Of a stretch of 64,000 nucleotides of DNA, positions 52,132 to 63,967 are shown in pieces. The stretch's first letter is position 1, and each line of letters opens with the position of its first letter. The DNA lies in contig OZ059900.1 of the NCBI GenBank assembly GCA_964057225.1, positions 14,523,638-14,587,637 on the forward strand, in the 5' to 3' direction. Source of the stretch: Auanema rhodensis. Taxonomy: Eukaryota > Nematoda > Chromadorea > Rhabditida > Rhabditidae. Made by a program: the position numbers and the translations under genes. The notes under the pieces are model-generated. The model had not been told where the DNA came from, did no database searches, and saw only the letters and a program-made list of their open reading frames with translations.

Positions 52132-52497
52132 AATGCTTTTGTTCTGATTCATCATTATTGAATGTTATGCTATTTTTGTTTTCTTCAAAAAGTTGGATAA
52201 AGACGATAATTATTAGAAAAAAGATTGTTTTAAACTTTCTGCTTTTTCAAAAGTGGTTTGAGCTTGTGATTTTTTTTAAATTTTCAAACATTTCTATTTA
52301 ATTTAAGTGTTCTATCTTAATTACGATGAAAAAAATTGATACGTCAGCGTTTATCAATCGTTAATTGTAACACCAAACTTCAATTAGCTCTTTGAAAAAA
52401 GTAGGCCATAAATCAAGATATGTTAGAGACAGTGTTTCATTTTTCTACTTTAATTCAAACTCACACTCTTAATGAAAGTTTCTAAGTGCAAATTCAA

Positions 52498-52569
52498 TCC
52501 TCGGTAGTATAGTGGTGAGTATCCGCGTCTGTCACATGCGAGACCCGGGTTCAATTCCCGGCCGGGGAG
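52498..52569 (+). tRNA. tRNA-Asp(GTC)
   Basis: Consensus body. Confidence 0.92.
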
Positions 52570-52935
52570 AATGTTTTTGTTCTGATTCATCGTTATTGAA
52601 TGTTATGCTATTTTTGTTTTCTTCAAAAAGTCGGATAAAGACGATAATTATTAGAAAAAAGATTGTTTTAAACTTTCTGCTTTTTCAAAAGTGATTTGAG
52701 CTTGTGATTTTTTTTAAATTTTCAAACATTTCTATTTAATTTAAGTGTTCTATCTTAATTACGATGAAAAAAATTGATACGTCAGCGTTTATCAATCGTT
52801 AATTGTAACACCAAACTTCAATTAGCTCTTTGAGTAAAGTAGGCCATAAATCAAGATATGTTAGAGACAGTGTTTCATTTTTCTACTTTAATTCAAACTC
52901 ACACTCTTAATGAAAGTTTCTAAGTGCAAATTCAA

Positions 52936-53007
52936 TCCTCGGTAGTATAGTGGTGAGTATCCGCGTCTGTCACATGCGAGACCCGGGTTCAATTCCCGGC
53001 CGGGGAG
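52936..53007 (+). tRNA. tRNA-Asp(GTC)
   Basis: Consensus body. Confidence 0.92.
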
Positions 53008-53374
53008 AATGTTTTTGTTCTGATTCATCGTTATTGAATGTTATGCTATTTTTGTTTTCTTCAAAAAGTCGGATAAAAACGATAATTATTAGAAAAAAGA
53101 TTGTTTTAAACTTTCTGCTTTTTCAAAAGTGATTTGAGCTTGTGATTTTTTTTTAAATTTTCAAACATTTCTATTTAATTTAAGTGTTCTATCTTAATTA
53201 CGATGAAAAAAATTGATACGTCAGCGTTTATCAATCGTTAATTGTAACACCAAACTTCAATTAGCTCTTTGAGTAAAGTAGGCCATAAATCAAGATATGT
53301 TAGAGACAGTGTTTCATTTTTCTACTTTAATTCAAACTCACACTCTTAATGAAAGTTTCTAAGTGCAAATTCAA

Positions 53375-53446
53375 TCCTCGGTAGTATAGTGGTGAGTATC
53401 CGCGTCTGTCACATGCGAGACCCGGGTTCAATTCCCGGCCGGGGAG
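53375..53446 (+). tRNA. tRNA-Asp(GTC)
   Basis: Consensus body. Confidence 0.92.
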
Positions 53447-53812
53447 AATGTTTTTGTTCTGATTCATCGTTATTGAATGTTATGCTATTTTTGTTTTCTT
53501 CCAAAAGTCGAATTAAAAAGATAATTATTAGAAAAAAGGTTATTTTAAACTTTCTGTTTTTTCAACAGTGATTTGAGCTTGTGATATTTTCTAAATTTTT
53601 AAACATTTCCATTTAATTTAAGTATTCTATCTCAATTACGATGAAAAAAAATGGAACGTCAGCGTTAATCAATTGTTCATTGTAACACCAAACTTCAATT
53701 AGCTCTTTGAGTAAAGTAGGCCATAAATCAAGATATGTTAGAGACAGTGTTTCATTTTTCTACTTTAATTCAAACTCACACTCTTAATGAAAGTTTCTAA
53801 GTGCAAATTCAA

Positions 53813-53884
53813 TCCTCGGTAGTATAGTGGTGAGTATCCGCGTCTGTCACATGCGAGACCCGGGTTCAATTCCCGGCCGGGGAG
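53813..53884 (+). tRNA. tRNA-Asp(GTC)
   Basis: Consensus body; T4 terminator. Confidence 0.9.
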
Positions 53885-54250
53885 AATGCTTTTGTTCTGA
53901 TTCATCATTATTGAATGTTATGCTATTTTTGTTTTCTTCAAAAAGTCGGATAAAGACGATAATTATTAGAAAAAAGATTGTTTTAAACTTTCTGTTTTTT
54001 CAAAAGTGGTTTGAGCTTGTGATTTTTTTAAAATTTTCAAACATTTCTATTTAATTTAAGTGTTCTATCTTAATTACGATGAAAAAAATTGATACGTCAG
54101 CGTTTATCAATCGTTAATTGTAACACCAAACTTCAATTAGCTCTTTGAGTAAAGTAGGCCATAAATCAAGATATGTTAGAGACAGTGTTTCATTTTTCTA
54201 CTATAATTCAAACTCACACTCTTAATGAAAGTTTCTAAGTGCAAATTCAA

Positions 54251-54322
54251 TCGTCGGTAGTATAGTGGTGAGTATCCGCGTCTGTCACATGCGAGACCCG
54301 GGTTCAATTCCCGGCCGGGGAG
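54251..54322 (+). tRNA. tRNA-Asp(GTC)
   Basis: C3G. Confidence 0.8.
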
Positions 54323-54689
54323 AATGTTTTTGTTCTGATTCATCGTTATTGAATGTTATGCTATTTTTGTTTCCTTCAAAAAGTCGGCTAAAAACGATAA
54401 TTATTAGAAAAAAGATTGTTTTAAACTTTCTGCTTTTTCAAAAGTGATTTGAGCTTGTGTTTTTTTTCTAAATTGTTAAACATTTCTATTTAATTTAAGT
54501 GTTCTATCTTAATTACGATGAAAAAAATTGATACGTCAGCGTTTATCAATCGTTAATTGTAACACCAAACTTCAATTAGCTCTTTGAGTAAAGTAGGCCA
54601 TAAATCAAGATATGTTAGAGACAGTGTTTCATTTTTCTACTATAATTCAAACTCACACTCTTAATGAAAGTTTCTAAGTGCAAATTCAA

Positions 54690-54761
54690 TCGTCGGTAGT
54701 ATAGTGGTGAGTATCCGCGTCTGTCACATGCGAGACCCGGGTTCAATTCCCGGCCGGGGAG
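54690..54761 (+). tRNA. tRNA-Asp(GTC)
   Basis: C3G. Confidence 0.8.
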
Positions 54762-55127
54762 AATGTTTTTGTTCTGATTCATCGTTATTGAATGTTATGC
54801 TATTTTTGTTTTCTTCCAAAAGTCGAATTAAAAAGATAATTATTAGAAAAAAGGTTATTTTAAACTTTCTGTTTTTTCAACAGTGATTTGAGCTTGTGAT
54901 ATTTTCTAAATTTTTAAACATTTCCATTTAATTTAAATATTCTATCTCAATTACGATGAAAAAAAATGGAACGTCAGCGTTAATCAATTGTTCATTGTAA
55001 CACCAAACTTCAATTAGCTCTTTGAGTAAAGTAGGCCATAAATCAAGATATGTTAGAGACAGTGTTTCATTTTTCTACTTTAATTCAAACTCACACTCTT
55101 AATGAAAGTTTCTAAGTGCAAATTCAA

Positions 55128-55199
55128 TCCTCGGTAGTATAGTGGTGAGTATCCGCGTCTGTCACATGCGAGACCCGGGTTCAATTCCCGGCCGGGGAG
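55128..55199 (+). tRNA. tRNA-Asp(GTC)
   Basis: Consensus body. Confidence 0.92.
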
Positions 55200-55566
55200 A
55201 ATGTTTTTGTTCTGATTCATCGTTATTGAATGTTATGCTATTTTTGTTTCCTTCAAAAAGTCGGCTAAAAACGATAATTATTAGAAAAAAGATTGTTTTA
55301 AACTTTCTGCTTTTTCAAAAGTGATTTGAGCTTGTGTTTTTTTTCTAAATTGTTAAACATTTCTATTTAATTTAAGTGTTCTATCTTAATTACGATGAAA
55401 AAAATTGATACGTCAGCGTTTATCAATCGTTAATTGTAACACCAAACTTCAATTAGCTCTTTGAGTAAAGTAGGCCATAAATCAAGATATGTTAGAGACA
55501 GTGTTTCATTTTTCTACTATAATTCAAACTCACACTCTTAATGAAAGTTTCTAAGTGCAAATTCAA

Positions 55567-55638
55567 TCGTCGGTAGTATAGTGGTGAGTATCCGCGTCTG
55601 TCACATGCGAGACCCGGGTTCAATTCCCGGCCGGGGAG
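55567..55638 (+). tRNA. tRNA-Asp(GTC)
   Basis: C3G. Confidence 0.8.
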
Positions 55639-56004
55639 AATGTTTTTGTTCTGATTCATCGTTATTGAATGTTATGCTATTTTTGTTTTCTTCCAAAAGT
55701 CGAATTAAAAAGATAATTATTAGAAAAAAGGTTATTTTAAACTTTCTGTTTTTTCAAAAGTGATTTGAGCTTGTGATATTTTCTAAATTCTTAAACATTT
55801 CCATTTAATTTAAGTATTCTATCTCAATTACGATGAAAAAAGTTGAAACGTCAGCGTTAATCAATTGTTCATTCTAACACCAAACTTCAATTAGCTCTTT
55901 GAGTAAAGTAGGCCATAAATCAAGATATGTTAGAGACAGTGTTTCATTTTTCTACTATAATTCAAACTCACACTCTTAATGAAAGTTTCTAAGTGCAAAT
56001 TCAA

Positions 56005-56076
56005 TCGTCGGTAGTATAGTGGTGAGTATCCGCGTCTGTCACATGCGAGACCCGGGTTCAATTCCCGGCCGGGGAG
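56005..56076 (+). tRNA. tRNA-Asp(GTC)
   Basis: C3G. Confidence 0.8.
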
Positions 56077-56442
56077 AATGTTTTTGTTCTGATTCATCGT
56101 TATTGAATGTTATGCTATTTTTGTTTTCTTCCAAAAGTCGAATTAAAAAGATAATTATTAGAAAAAAGGTTATTTTAAACTTTCTGTTTTTTCAACAGTG
56201 ATTTGAGCTTGTGATATTTTCTAAATTTTTAAACATTTCCATTTAATTTAAGTATTCTATCTCAATTACGATGAAAAAAAATGGAACGTCAGCGTTAATC
56301 AATTGTTCATTGTAACACCAAACTTCAATTAGCTCTTTGAGTAAAGTAGGCCATAAATCAAGTTATGTTAGAGACAGTGTTTCATTTTTCTACTTTAATT
56401 CAAACTCACACTCTTAATGAAAGTTTCTAAGTGCAAATTCAA

Positions 56443-56514
56443 TCCTCGGTAGTATAGTGGTGAGTATCCGCGTCTGTCACATGCGAGACCCGGGTTCAAT
56501 TCCCGGCCGGGGAG
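56443..56514 (+). tRNA. tRNA-Asp(GTC)
   Basis: Consensus body; T4 terminator. Confidence 0.9.
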
Positions 56515-56880
56515 AATGCTTTTGTTCTGATTCATCATTATTGAATGTTATGCTATTTTTGTTTTCTTCAAAAAGTCGGATAAAGACGATAATTATTAGA
56601 AAAAAGATTGTTTTAAACTTTCTGTTTTTTCAAAAGTGGTTTGAGCTTGTGATTTTTTTAAAATTTTCAAACATTTCTATTTAATTTAAGTGTTCTATCT
56701 TAATTACGATGAAAAAAATTGATACGTCAGCGTTTATCAATCGTTAATTGTAACACCAAACTTCAATTAGCTCTTTGAGTAAAGTAGGCCATAAATCAAG
56801 ATATGTTAGAGACAGTGTTTCATTTTTCTACTATAATTCAAACTCACACTCTTAATGAAAGTTTCTAAGTGCAAATTCAA

Positions 56881-56952
56881 TCCTCGGTAGTATAGTGGTG
56901 AGTATCCGCGTCTGTCACATGCGAGACCCGGGTTCAATTCCCGGCCGGGGAG
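56881..56952 (+). tRNA. tRNA-Asp(GTC)
   Basis: Consensus body although its 5' flank is of the C3G sub-family type; probably a recombinant. Confidence 0.92.
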
Positions 56953-57319
56953 AATGTTTTTGTTCTGATTCATCGTTATTGAATGTTATGCTATTTTTGT
57001 TTCCTTCAAAAAGTCGGCTAAAAACGATAATTATTAGAAAAAAGATTGTTTTAAACTTTCTGCTTTTTCAAAAGTGATTTGAGCTTGTGTTTTTTTTCTA
57101 AATTGTTAAACATTTCTATTTAATTTAAGTGTTCTATCTTAATTACGATGAAAAAAATTGATACGTCAGCGTTTATCAATCGTTAATTGTAACACCAAAC
57201 TTCAATTAGCTCTTTGAGTAAAGTAGGCCATAAATCAAGATATGTTAGAGACAGTGTTTCATTTTTCTACTATAATTCAAACTCACACTCTTAATGAAAG
57301 TTTCTAAGTGCAAATTCAA

Positions 57320-57391
57320 TCGTCGGTAGTATAGTGGTGAGTATCCGCGTCTGTCACATGCGAGACCCGGGTTCAATTCCCGGCCGGGGAG
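57320..57391 (+). tRNA. tRNA-Asp(GTC)
   Basis: C3G. Confidence 0.8.
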
Positions 57392-57757
57392 AATGTTTTT
57401 GTTCTGATTCATCGTTATTGAATGTTATGCTATTTTTGTTTTCTTCCAAAAGTCGAATTAAAAAGATAATTATTAGAAAAAAGGTTATTTTAAACTTTCT
57501 GTTTTTTCAAAAGTGATTTGAGCTTGTGATATTTTCTAAATTCTTAAACATTTCCATTTAATTTAAGTATTCTATCTCAATTACGATGAAAAAAGTTGAA
57601 ACGTCAGCGTTAATCAATTGTTCATTCTAACACCAAACTTCAATTAGCTCTTTGAGTAAAGTAGGCCATAAATCAAGATATGTTAGAGACAGTGTTTCAT
57701 TTTTCTACTATAATTCAAACTCACACTCTTAATGAAAGTTTCTAAGTGCAAATTCAA

Positions 57758-57829
57758 TCGTCGGTAGTATAGTGGTGAGTATCCGCGTCTGTCACATGCG
57801 AGACCCGGGTTCAATTCCCGGCCGGGGAG
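57758..57829 (+). tRNA. tRNA-Asp(GTC)
   Basis: C3G. Confidence 0.8.
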
Positions 57830-58195
57830 AATGTTTTTGTTCTGATTCATCGTTATTGAATGTTATGCTATTTTTGTTTTCTTCCAAAAGTCGAATTAAA
57901 AAGATAATTATTAGAAAAAAGGTTATTTTAAACTTTCTGTTTTTTCAACAGTGATTTGAGCTTGTGATATTTTCTAAATTTTTAAACATTTCCATTTAAT
58001 TTAAGTATTCTATCTCAATTACGATGAAAAAAAATGGAACGTCAGCGTTAATCAATTGTTCATTGTAACACCAAACTTCAATTAGCTCTTTGAGTAAAGT
58101 AGGCCATAAATCAAGATATGTTAGAGACAGTGTTTCATTTTTCTACTTTAATTCAAACTCACACTCTTAATGAAAGTTTCTAAGTGCAAATTCAA

Positions 58196-58267
58196 TCCTC
58201 GGTAGTATAGTGGTGAGTATCCGCGTCTGTCACATGCGAGACCCGGGTTCAATTCCCGGCCGGGGAG
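58196..58267 (+). tRNA. tRNA-Asp(GTC)
   Basis: Consensus body. Confidence 0.92.
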
Positions 58268-58634
58268 AATGTTTTTGTTCTGATTCATCGTTATTGAATG
58301 TTATGCTATTTTTGTTTTCTTCAAAAAGTCGGCTAAAAACGATAATTATTAGAAAAAAGATTGTTTTAAACTTTCTGCTTTTTCAAAAGTGATTTGAGCT
58401 TGTGTTTTTTTTCTAAATTGTTAAACATTTCTATTTAATTTAAATGTTCTATCTCAATTACGATGAAAAAAATTGAAACGTCAGCGTTAATCAATTGTTC
58501 ATTCTAACACCAAACTTCAATTAGCTCTTTGAGTAAAGTAGGCCATAAATCAAGATATGTTAGAGACAGTGTTTCATTTTTCTACTTTAATTCAAACTCA
58601 CACTCTTAATGAAAGTTTCTAAGTGCGAATTCAA

Positions 58635-58706
58635 TCCTCGGTAGTATAGTGGTGAGAATCCGCGTCTGTCACATGCGAGACCCGGGTTCAATTCCCGGAC
58701 GGGGAG
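58635..58706 (+). tRNA. tRNA-Asp(GTC), degenerate variant
   Basis: T23A breaks a D-stem pair and C66A breaks acceptor pair 7-66; T8 terminator. Confidence 0.65.
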
Positions 58707-59074
58707 AATTTTTTTTGTTCTGATTCATCGTTATTTAATGTTATGCTATTTTTGTTTTTTTCCAAAAGTCGGATGAAAAAGATAATTATTAGAAAAAGGG
58801 CTGTTTTAAACTTTCTGTTTTTTCAAAAGTGATTTGAGCTTGTGTTTTTTTTCTAAATTGTTAAACATTTCCATTTAATTTAAGTATTCTATCTCAATTA
58901 CGATGAAAAAAAATGGAACGTCAGCGTTAATCAATTGTTCATTGTAACACCAAACTTCAATTAGCTCTTTGAGTAAAGTAGGCCATAAATCAAGATATGT
59001 TAGAGACAGTGTTTCATTTTTCTACTTTAATTCAAACTCACACTCTTAATGAAAGTTTCTAAGTGCAAATTCAA

Positions 59075-59146
59075 TCCTCGGTAGTATAGTGGTGAGTATC
59101 CGCGTCTGTCACATGCGAGACCCGGGTTCAATTCCCGGCCGGGGAG
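59075..59146 (+). tRNA. tRNA-Asp(GTC)
   Basis: Consensus body. Confidence 0.92.
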
Positions 59147-59512
59147 AATGTTTTTGTTCTGATTCATCGTTATTGAATGTTATGCTATTTTTGTTTTCTT
59201 CCAAAAGTCGAATTAAAAAGATAATTATTAGAAAAAAGGTTATTTTAAACTTTCTGTTTTTTCAACAGTGATTTGAGCTTGTGATATTTTCTAAATTGTT
59301 AAACATTTCTATTTAATTTAAGTGTTCTATCTTAATTACGATGAAAAAAATTGATACGTCAGCGTTTATCAATCGTTAATTGTAACACCAAACTTCAATT
59401 AGCTCTTTGAGTAAAGTAGGCCATAAATCAAGATATGTTAGAGACAGTGTTTCATTTTTCTACTATAATTCAAACTCACACTCTTAATGAAAGTTTCTAA
59501 GTGCAAATTCAA

Positions 59513-59584
59513 TCGTCGGTAGTATAGTGGTGAGTATCCGCGTCTGTCACATGCGAGACCCGGGTTCAATTCCCGGCCGGGGAG
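59513..59584 (+). tRNA. tRNA-Asp(GTC)
   Basis: C3G. Confidence 0.8.
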
Positions 59585-59950
59585 AATGTTTTTGTTCTGA
59601 TTCATCGTTATTGAATGTTATGCTATTTTTGTTTTCTTCCAAAAGTCGAATTAAAAAGATAATTATTAGAAAAAAGGTTATTTTAAACTTTCTGTTTTTT
59701 CAAAAGTGATTTGAGCTTGTGATATTTTCTAAATTCTTAAACATTTCCATTTAATTTAAGTATTCTATCTCAATTACGATGAAAAAAGTTGAAACGTCAG
59801 CGTTAATCAATTGTTCATTCTAACACCAAACTTCAATTAGCTCTTTGAGTAAAGTAGGCCATAAATCAAGATATGTTAGAGACAGTGTTTCATTTTTCTA
59901 CTATAATTCAAACTCACACTCTTAATGAAAGTTTCTAAGTGCAAATTCAA

Positions 59951-60022
59951 TCGTCGGTAGTATAGTGGTGAGTATCCGCGTCTGTCACATGCGAGACCCG
60001 GGTTCAATTCCCGGCCGGGGAG
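59951..60022 (+). tRNA. tRNA-Asp(GTC)
   Basis: C3G. Confidence 0.8.
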
Positions 60023-60388
60023 AATGTTTTTGTTCTGATTCATCGTTATTGAATGTTATGCTATTTTTGTTTTCTTCCAAAAGTCGAATTAAAAAGATAA
60101 TTATTAGAAAAAAGGTTATTTTAAACTTTCTGTTTTTTCAAAAGTGATTTGAGCTTGTGATATTTTCTAAATTCTTAAACATTTCCATTTAATTTAAGTA
60201 TTCTATCTCAATTACGATGAAAAAAGTTGAAACGTCAGCGTTAATCAATTGTTCATTCTAACACCAAACTTCAATTAGCTCTTTGAGTAAAGTAGGCCAT
60301 AAATCAAGATATGTTAGAGACAGTGTTTCATTTTTCTACTATAATTCAAACTCACACTCTTAATGAAAGTTTCTAAGTGCAAATTCAA

Positions 60389-60460
60389 TCGTCGGTAGTA
60401 TAGTGGTGAGTATCCGCGTCTGTCACATGCGAGACCCGGGTTCAATTCCCGGCCGGGGAG
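60389..60460 (+). tRNA. tRNA-Asp(GTC)
   Basis: C3G. Confidence 0.8.
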
Positions 60461-60826
60461 AATGTTTTTGTTCTGATTCATCGTTATTGAATGTTATGCT
60501 ATTTTTGTTTTCTTCCAAAAGTCGAATTAAAAAGATAATTATTAGAAAAAAGGTTATTTTAAACTTTCTGTTTTTTCAACAGTGATTTGAGCTTGTGATA
60601 TTTTCTAAATTTTTAAACATTTCCATTTAATTTAAGTATTCTATCTCAATTACGATGAAAAAAAATGGAACGTCAGCGTTAATCAATTGTTCATTGTAAC
60701 ACCAAACTTCAATTAGCTCTTTGAGTAAAGTAGGCCATAAATCAAGATATGTTAGAGACAGTGTTTCATTTTTCTACTTTAATTCAAACTCACACTCTTA
60801 ATGAAAGTTTCTAAGTGCAAATTCAA

Positions 60827-60898
60827 TCCTCGGTAGTATAGTGGTGAGTATCCGCGTCTGTCACATGCGAGACCCGGGTTCAATTCCCGGCCGGGGAG
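60827..60898 (+). tRNA. tRNA-Asp(GTC)
   Basis: Consensus body. Confidence 0.92.
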
Positions 60899-61265
60899 AA
60901 TGTTTTTGTTCTGATTCATCGTTATTGAATGTTATGCTATTTTTGTTTTCTTCAAAAAGTCGGCTAAAAACGATAATTATTAGAAAAAAGATTGTTTTAA
61001 ACTTTCTGCTTTTTCAAAAGTGATTTGAGCTTGTGTTTTTTTTCTAAATTGTTAAACATTTCTATTTAATTTAAATGTTCTATCTCAATTACGATGAAAA
61101 AAATTGAAACGTCAGCGTTAATCAATTGTTCATTCTAACACCAAACTTCAATTAGCTCTTTGAGTAAAGTAGGCCATAAATCAAGATATGTTAGAGACAG
61201 TGTTTCATTTTTCTACTTTAATTCAAACTCACACTCTTAATGAAAGTTTCTAAGTGCGAATTCAA

Positions 61266-61337
61266 TCCTCGGTAGTATAGTGGTGAGAATCCGCGTCTGT
61301 CACATGCGAGACCCGGGTTCAATTCCCGGACGGGGAG
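61266..61337 (+). tRNA. tRNA-Asp(GTC), degenerate variant
   Basis: T23A and C66A; duplicate of the 58635 unit. Confidence 0.65.
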
Positions 61338-61705
61338 AATTTTTTTTGTTCTGATTCATCGTTATTTAATGTTATGCTATTTTTGTTTTTTTCCAAAAGT
61401 CGGATGAAAAAGATAATTATTAGAAAAAGGGCTGTTTTAAACTTTCTGTTTTTTCAAAAGTGATTTGAGCTTGTGTTTTTTTTCTAAATTGTTAAACATT
61501 TCCATTTATTTTAAATGTTCTATCTCAATTACGATGAAAAAAATTAAAACGTCAGCGTTAATCAATTGTTCATTCTAACACCAAACTTCAATTAGCTCTT
61601 TGAGTAAAGTAGGCCATAAATCAAGATATGTTAGAGACAGTGTTTCATTTTTCTACTTTAATTCAAACTCACACTCTTAATGAAAGTTTCTAAGTGCAAA
61701 TTCAA

Positions 61706-61777
61706 TCCTCGGTAGTATAGTGGTGAGTATCCGCGTCTGTCACATGCGAGACCCGGGTTCAATTCCCGGCCGGGGAG
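61706..61777 (+). tRNA. tRNA-Asp(GTC)
   Basis: Consensus body. Confidence 0.92.
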
Positions 61778-62143
61778 AATGTTTTTGTTCTGATTCATCG
61801 TTATTGAATGTTATGCTATTTTTGTTTTCTTCCAAAAGTCGAATTAAAAAGATAATTATTAGAAAAAAGGTTATTTTAAACTTTCTGTTTTTTCAACAGT
61901 GATTTGAGCTTGTGATATTTTCTAAATTTTTAAACATTTCCATTTAATTTAAGTATTCTATCTCAATTACGATGAAAAAAAATGGAACGTCAGCGTTAAT
62001 CAATTGTTCATTGTAACACCAAACTTCAATTAGCTCTTTGAGTAAAGTAGGCCATAAATCAAGATATGTTAGAGACAGTGTTTCATTTTTCTACTTTAAT
62101 TCAAACTCACACTCTTAATGAAAGTTTCTAAGTGCAAATTCAA

Positions 62144-62215
62144 TCCTCGGTAGTATAGTGGTGAGTATCCGCGTCTGTCACATGCGAGACCCGGGTTCAA
62201 TTCCCGGCCGGGGAG
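62144..62215 (+). tRNA. tRNA-Asp(GTC)
   Basis: Consensus body. Confidence 0.92.
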
Positions 62216-62581
62216 AATGTTTTTGTTCTGATTCATCGTTATTGAATGTTATGCTATTTTTGTTTTCTTCAAAAAGTCGGATAAAGACGATAATTATTAG
62301 AAAAAAGATTGTTTTAAACTTTCTGCTTTTTCAAAAGTGATTTGAGCTTGTGATTTTTTTTAAATTTTCAAACATTTCTATTTAATTTAAGTGTTCTATC
62401 TTAATTACGATGAAAAAAATTGATACGTCAGCGTTTATCAATCGTTAATTGTAACACCAAACTTCAATTAGCTCTTTGAGTAAAGTAGGCCATAAATCAA
62501 GATATGTTAGAGACAGTGTTTCATTTTTCTACTTTAATTCAAACTCACACTCTTAATGAAAGTTTCTAAGTGCAAATTCAA

Positions 62582-62653
62582 TCCTCGGTAGTATAGTGGT
62601 GAGTATCCGCGTCTGTCACATGCGAGACCCGGGTTCAATTCCCGGCCGGGGAG
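62582..62653 (+). tRNA. tRNA-Asp(GTC)
   Basis: Consensus body. Confidence 0.92.
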
Positions 62654-63019
62654 AATGTTTTTGTTCTGATTCATCGTTATTGAATGTTATGCTATTTTTG
62701 TTTTCTTCAAAAAGTCGGATAAAGACGATAATTATTAGAAAAAAGATTGTTTTAAACTTTCTGCTGTTTCAAAAGTGATTTGAGCTTGTGATTTTTTTTA
62801 AATTTTCAAACATTTCTATTTAATTTAAGTGTTCTATCTTAATTACGATGAAAAAAATTGATACGTCAGCGTTTATCAATCGTTAATTGTAACACCAAAC
62901 TTCAATTAGCTCTTTGAGTAAAGTAGGCCATAAATCAAGATATGTTAGAGACAGTGTTTCATTTTTCTACTTTAATTCAAACTCACACTCTTAATGAAAG
63001 TTTCTAAGTGCAAATTCAA

Positions 63020-63091
63020 TCCTCGGTAGTATAGTGGTGAGTATCCGCGTCTGTCACATGCGAGACCCGGGTTCAATTCCCGGCCGGGGAG
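63020..63091 (+). tRNA. tRNA-Asp(GTC)
   Basis: Consensus body. Confidence 0.92.
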
Positions 63092-63457
63092 AATGTTTTT
63101 GTTCTGATTCATCGTTATTGAATGTTATGCTATTTTTGTTTTCTTCAAAAAGTCGGATAAAGACGATAATTATTAGAAAAAAGATTGTTTTAAACTTTCT
63201 GCTGTTTCAAAAGTGATTTGAGCTTGTGATTTTTTTTAAATTTTCAAACATTTCTATTTAATTTAAGTGTTCTATCTTAATTACGATGAAAAAAATTGAT
63301 ACGTCAGCGTTTATCAATCGTTAATTGTAACACCAAACTTCAATTAGCTCTTTGAGTAAAGTAGACCATAAATCAAGATATGTTAGAGACAGTGTTTCAT
63401 TTTTCTACTTTAATTCAAACTCACACTCTTAATGAAAGTTTCTAAGTGCAAATTCAA

Positions 63458-63529
63458 TCCTCGGTAGTATAGTGGTGAGTATCCGCGTCTGTCACATGCG
63501 AGACCCGGGTTCAATTCCCGGCCGGGGAG
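63458..63529 (+). tRNA. tRNA-Asp(GTC)
   Basis: Consensus body; T4 terminator. Confidence 0.9.
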
Positions 63530-63895
63530 AATGCTTTTGTTCTGATTCATCATTATTGAATGTTATGCTATTTTTGTTTTCTTCAAAAAGTCGGATAAAG
63601 ACGATAATTATTAGAAAAAAGATTGTTTTAAACTTTCTGCTTTTTCAAAAGTGGTTTGAGCTTGTGATTTTTTTTAAATTTTCAAACATTTCTATTTAAT
63701 TTAAGTGTTCTATCTTAATTACGATGAAAAAAATTGATACGTCAGCGTTTATCAATCGTTAATTGTAACACCAAACTTCAATTAGCTCTTTGAGTAAAGT
63801 AGGCCATAAATCAAGATATGTTAGAGACAGTGTTTCATTTTTCTACTTTAATTCAAACTCACACTCTTAATGAAAGTTTCTAAGTGCAAATTCAA

Positions 63896-63967
63896 TCCTC
63901 GGTAGTATAGTGGTGAGTATCCGCGTCTGTCACATGCGAGACCCGGGTTCAATTCCCGGCCGGGGAG
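63896..63967 (+). tRNA. tRNA-Asp(GTC)
   Basis: Consensus body; last full copy before the window edge. Confidence 0.92.

Larger units (their letters stand above)
57758..61705 (+). repeat. Six-unit higher-order repeat, 2631 bp shift
   Basis: Units 57758, 58196, 58635 and 59075 correspond to 60389, 60827, 61266 and 61706. The rare T23A/C66A tRNA with T8 terminator marks the third unit of each set. Confidence 0.85.

Noticed and set aside
3402..63699. Recurrent plus-strand 60-75 codon ORFs beginning at each array unit
   Set aside because: They start at GTG inside the tRNA and read through its body (RDPGSIPGRG is tRNA sequence in translation) and AT-rich spacer. Their similarity only reflects the tandem repeat.
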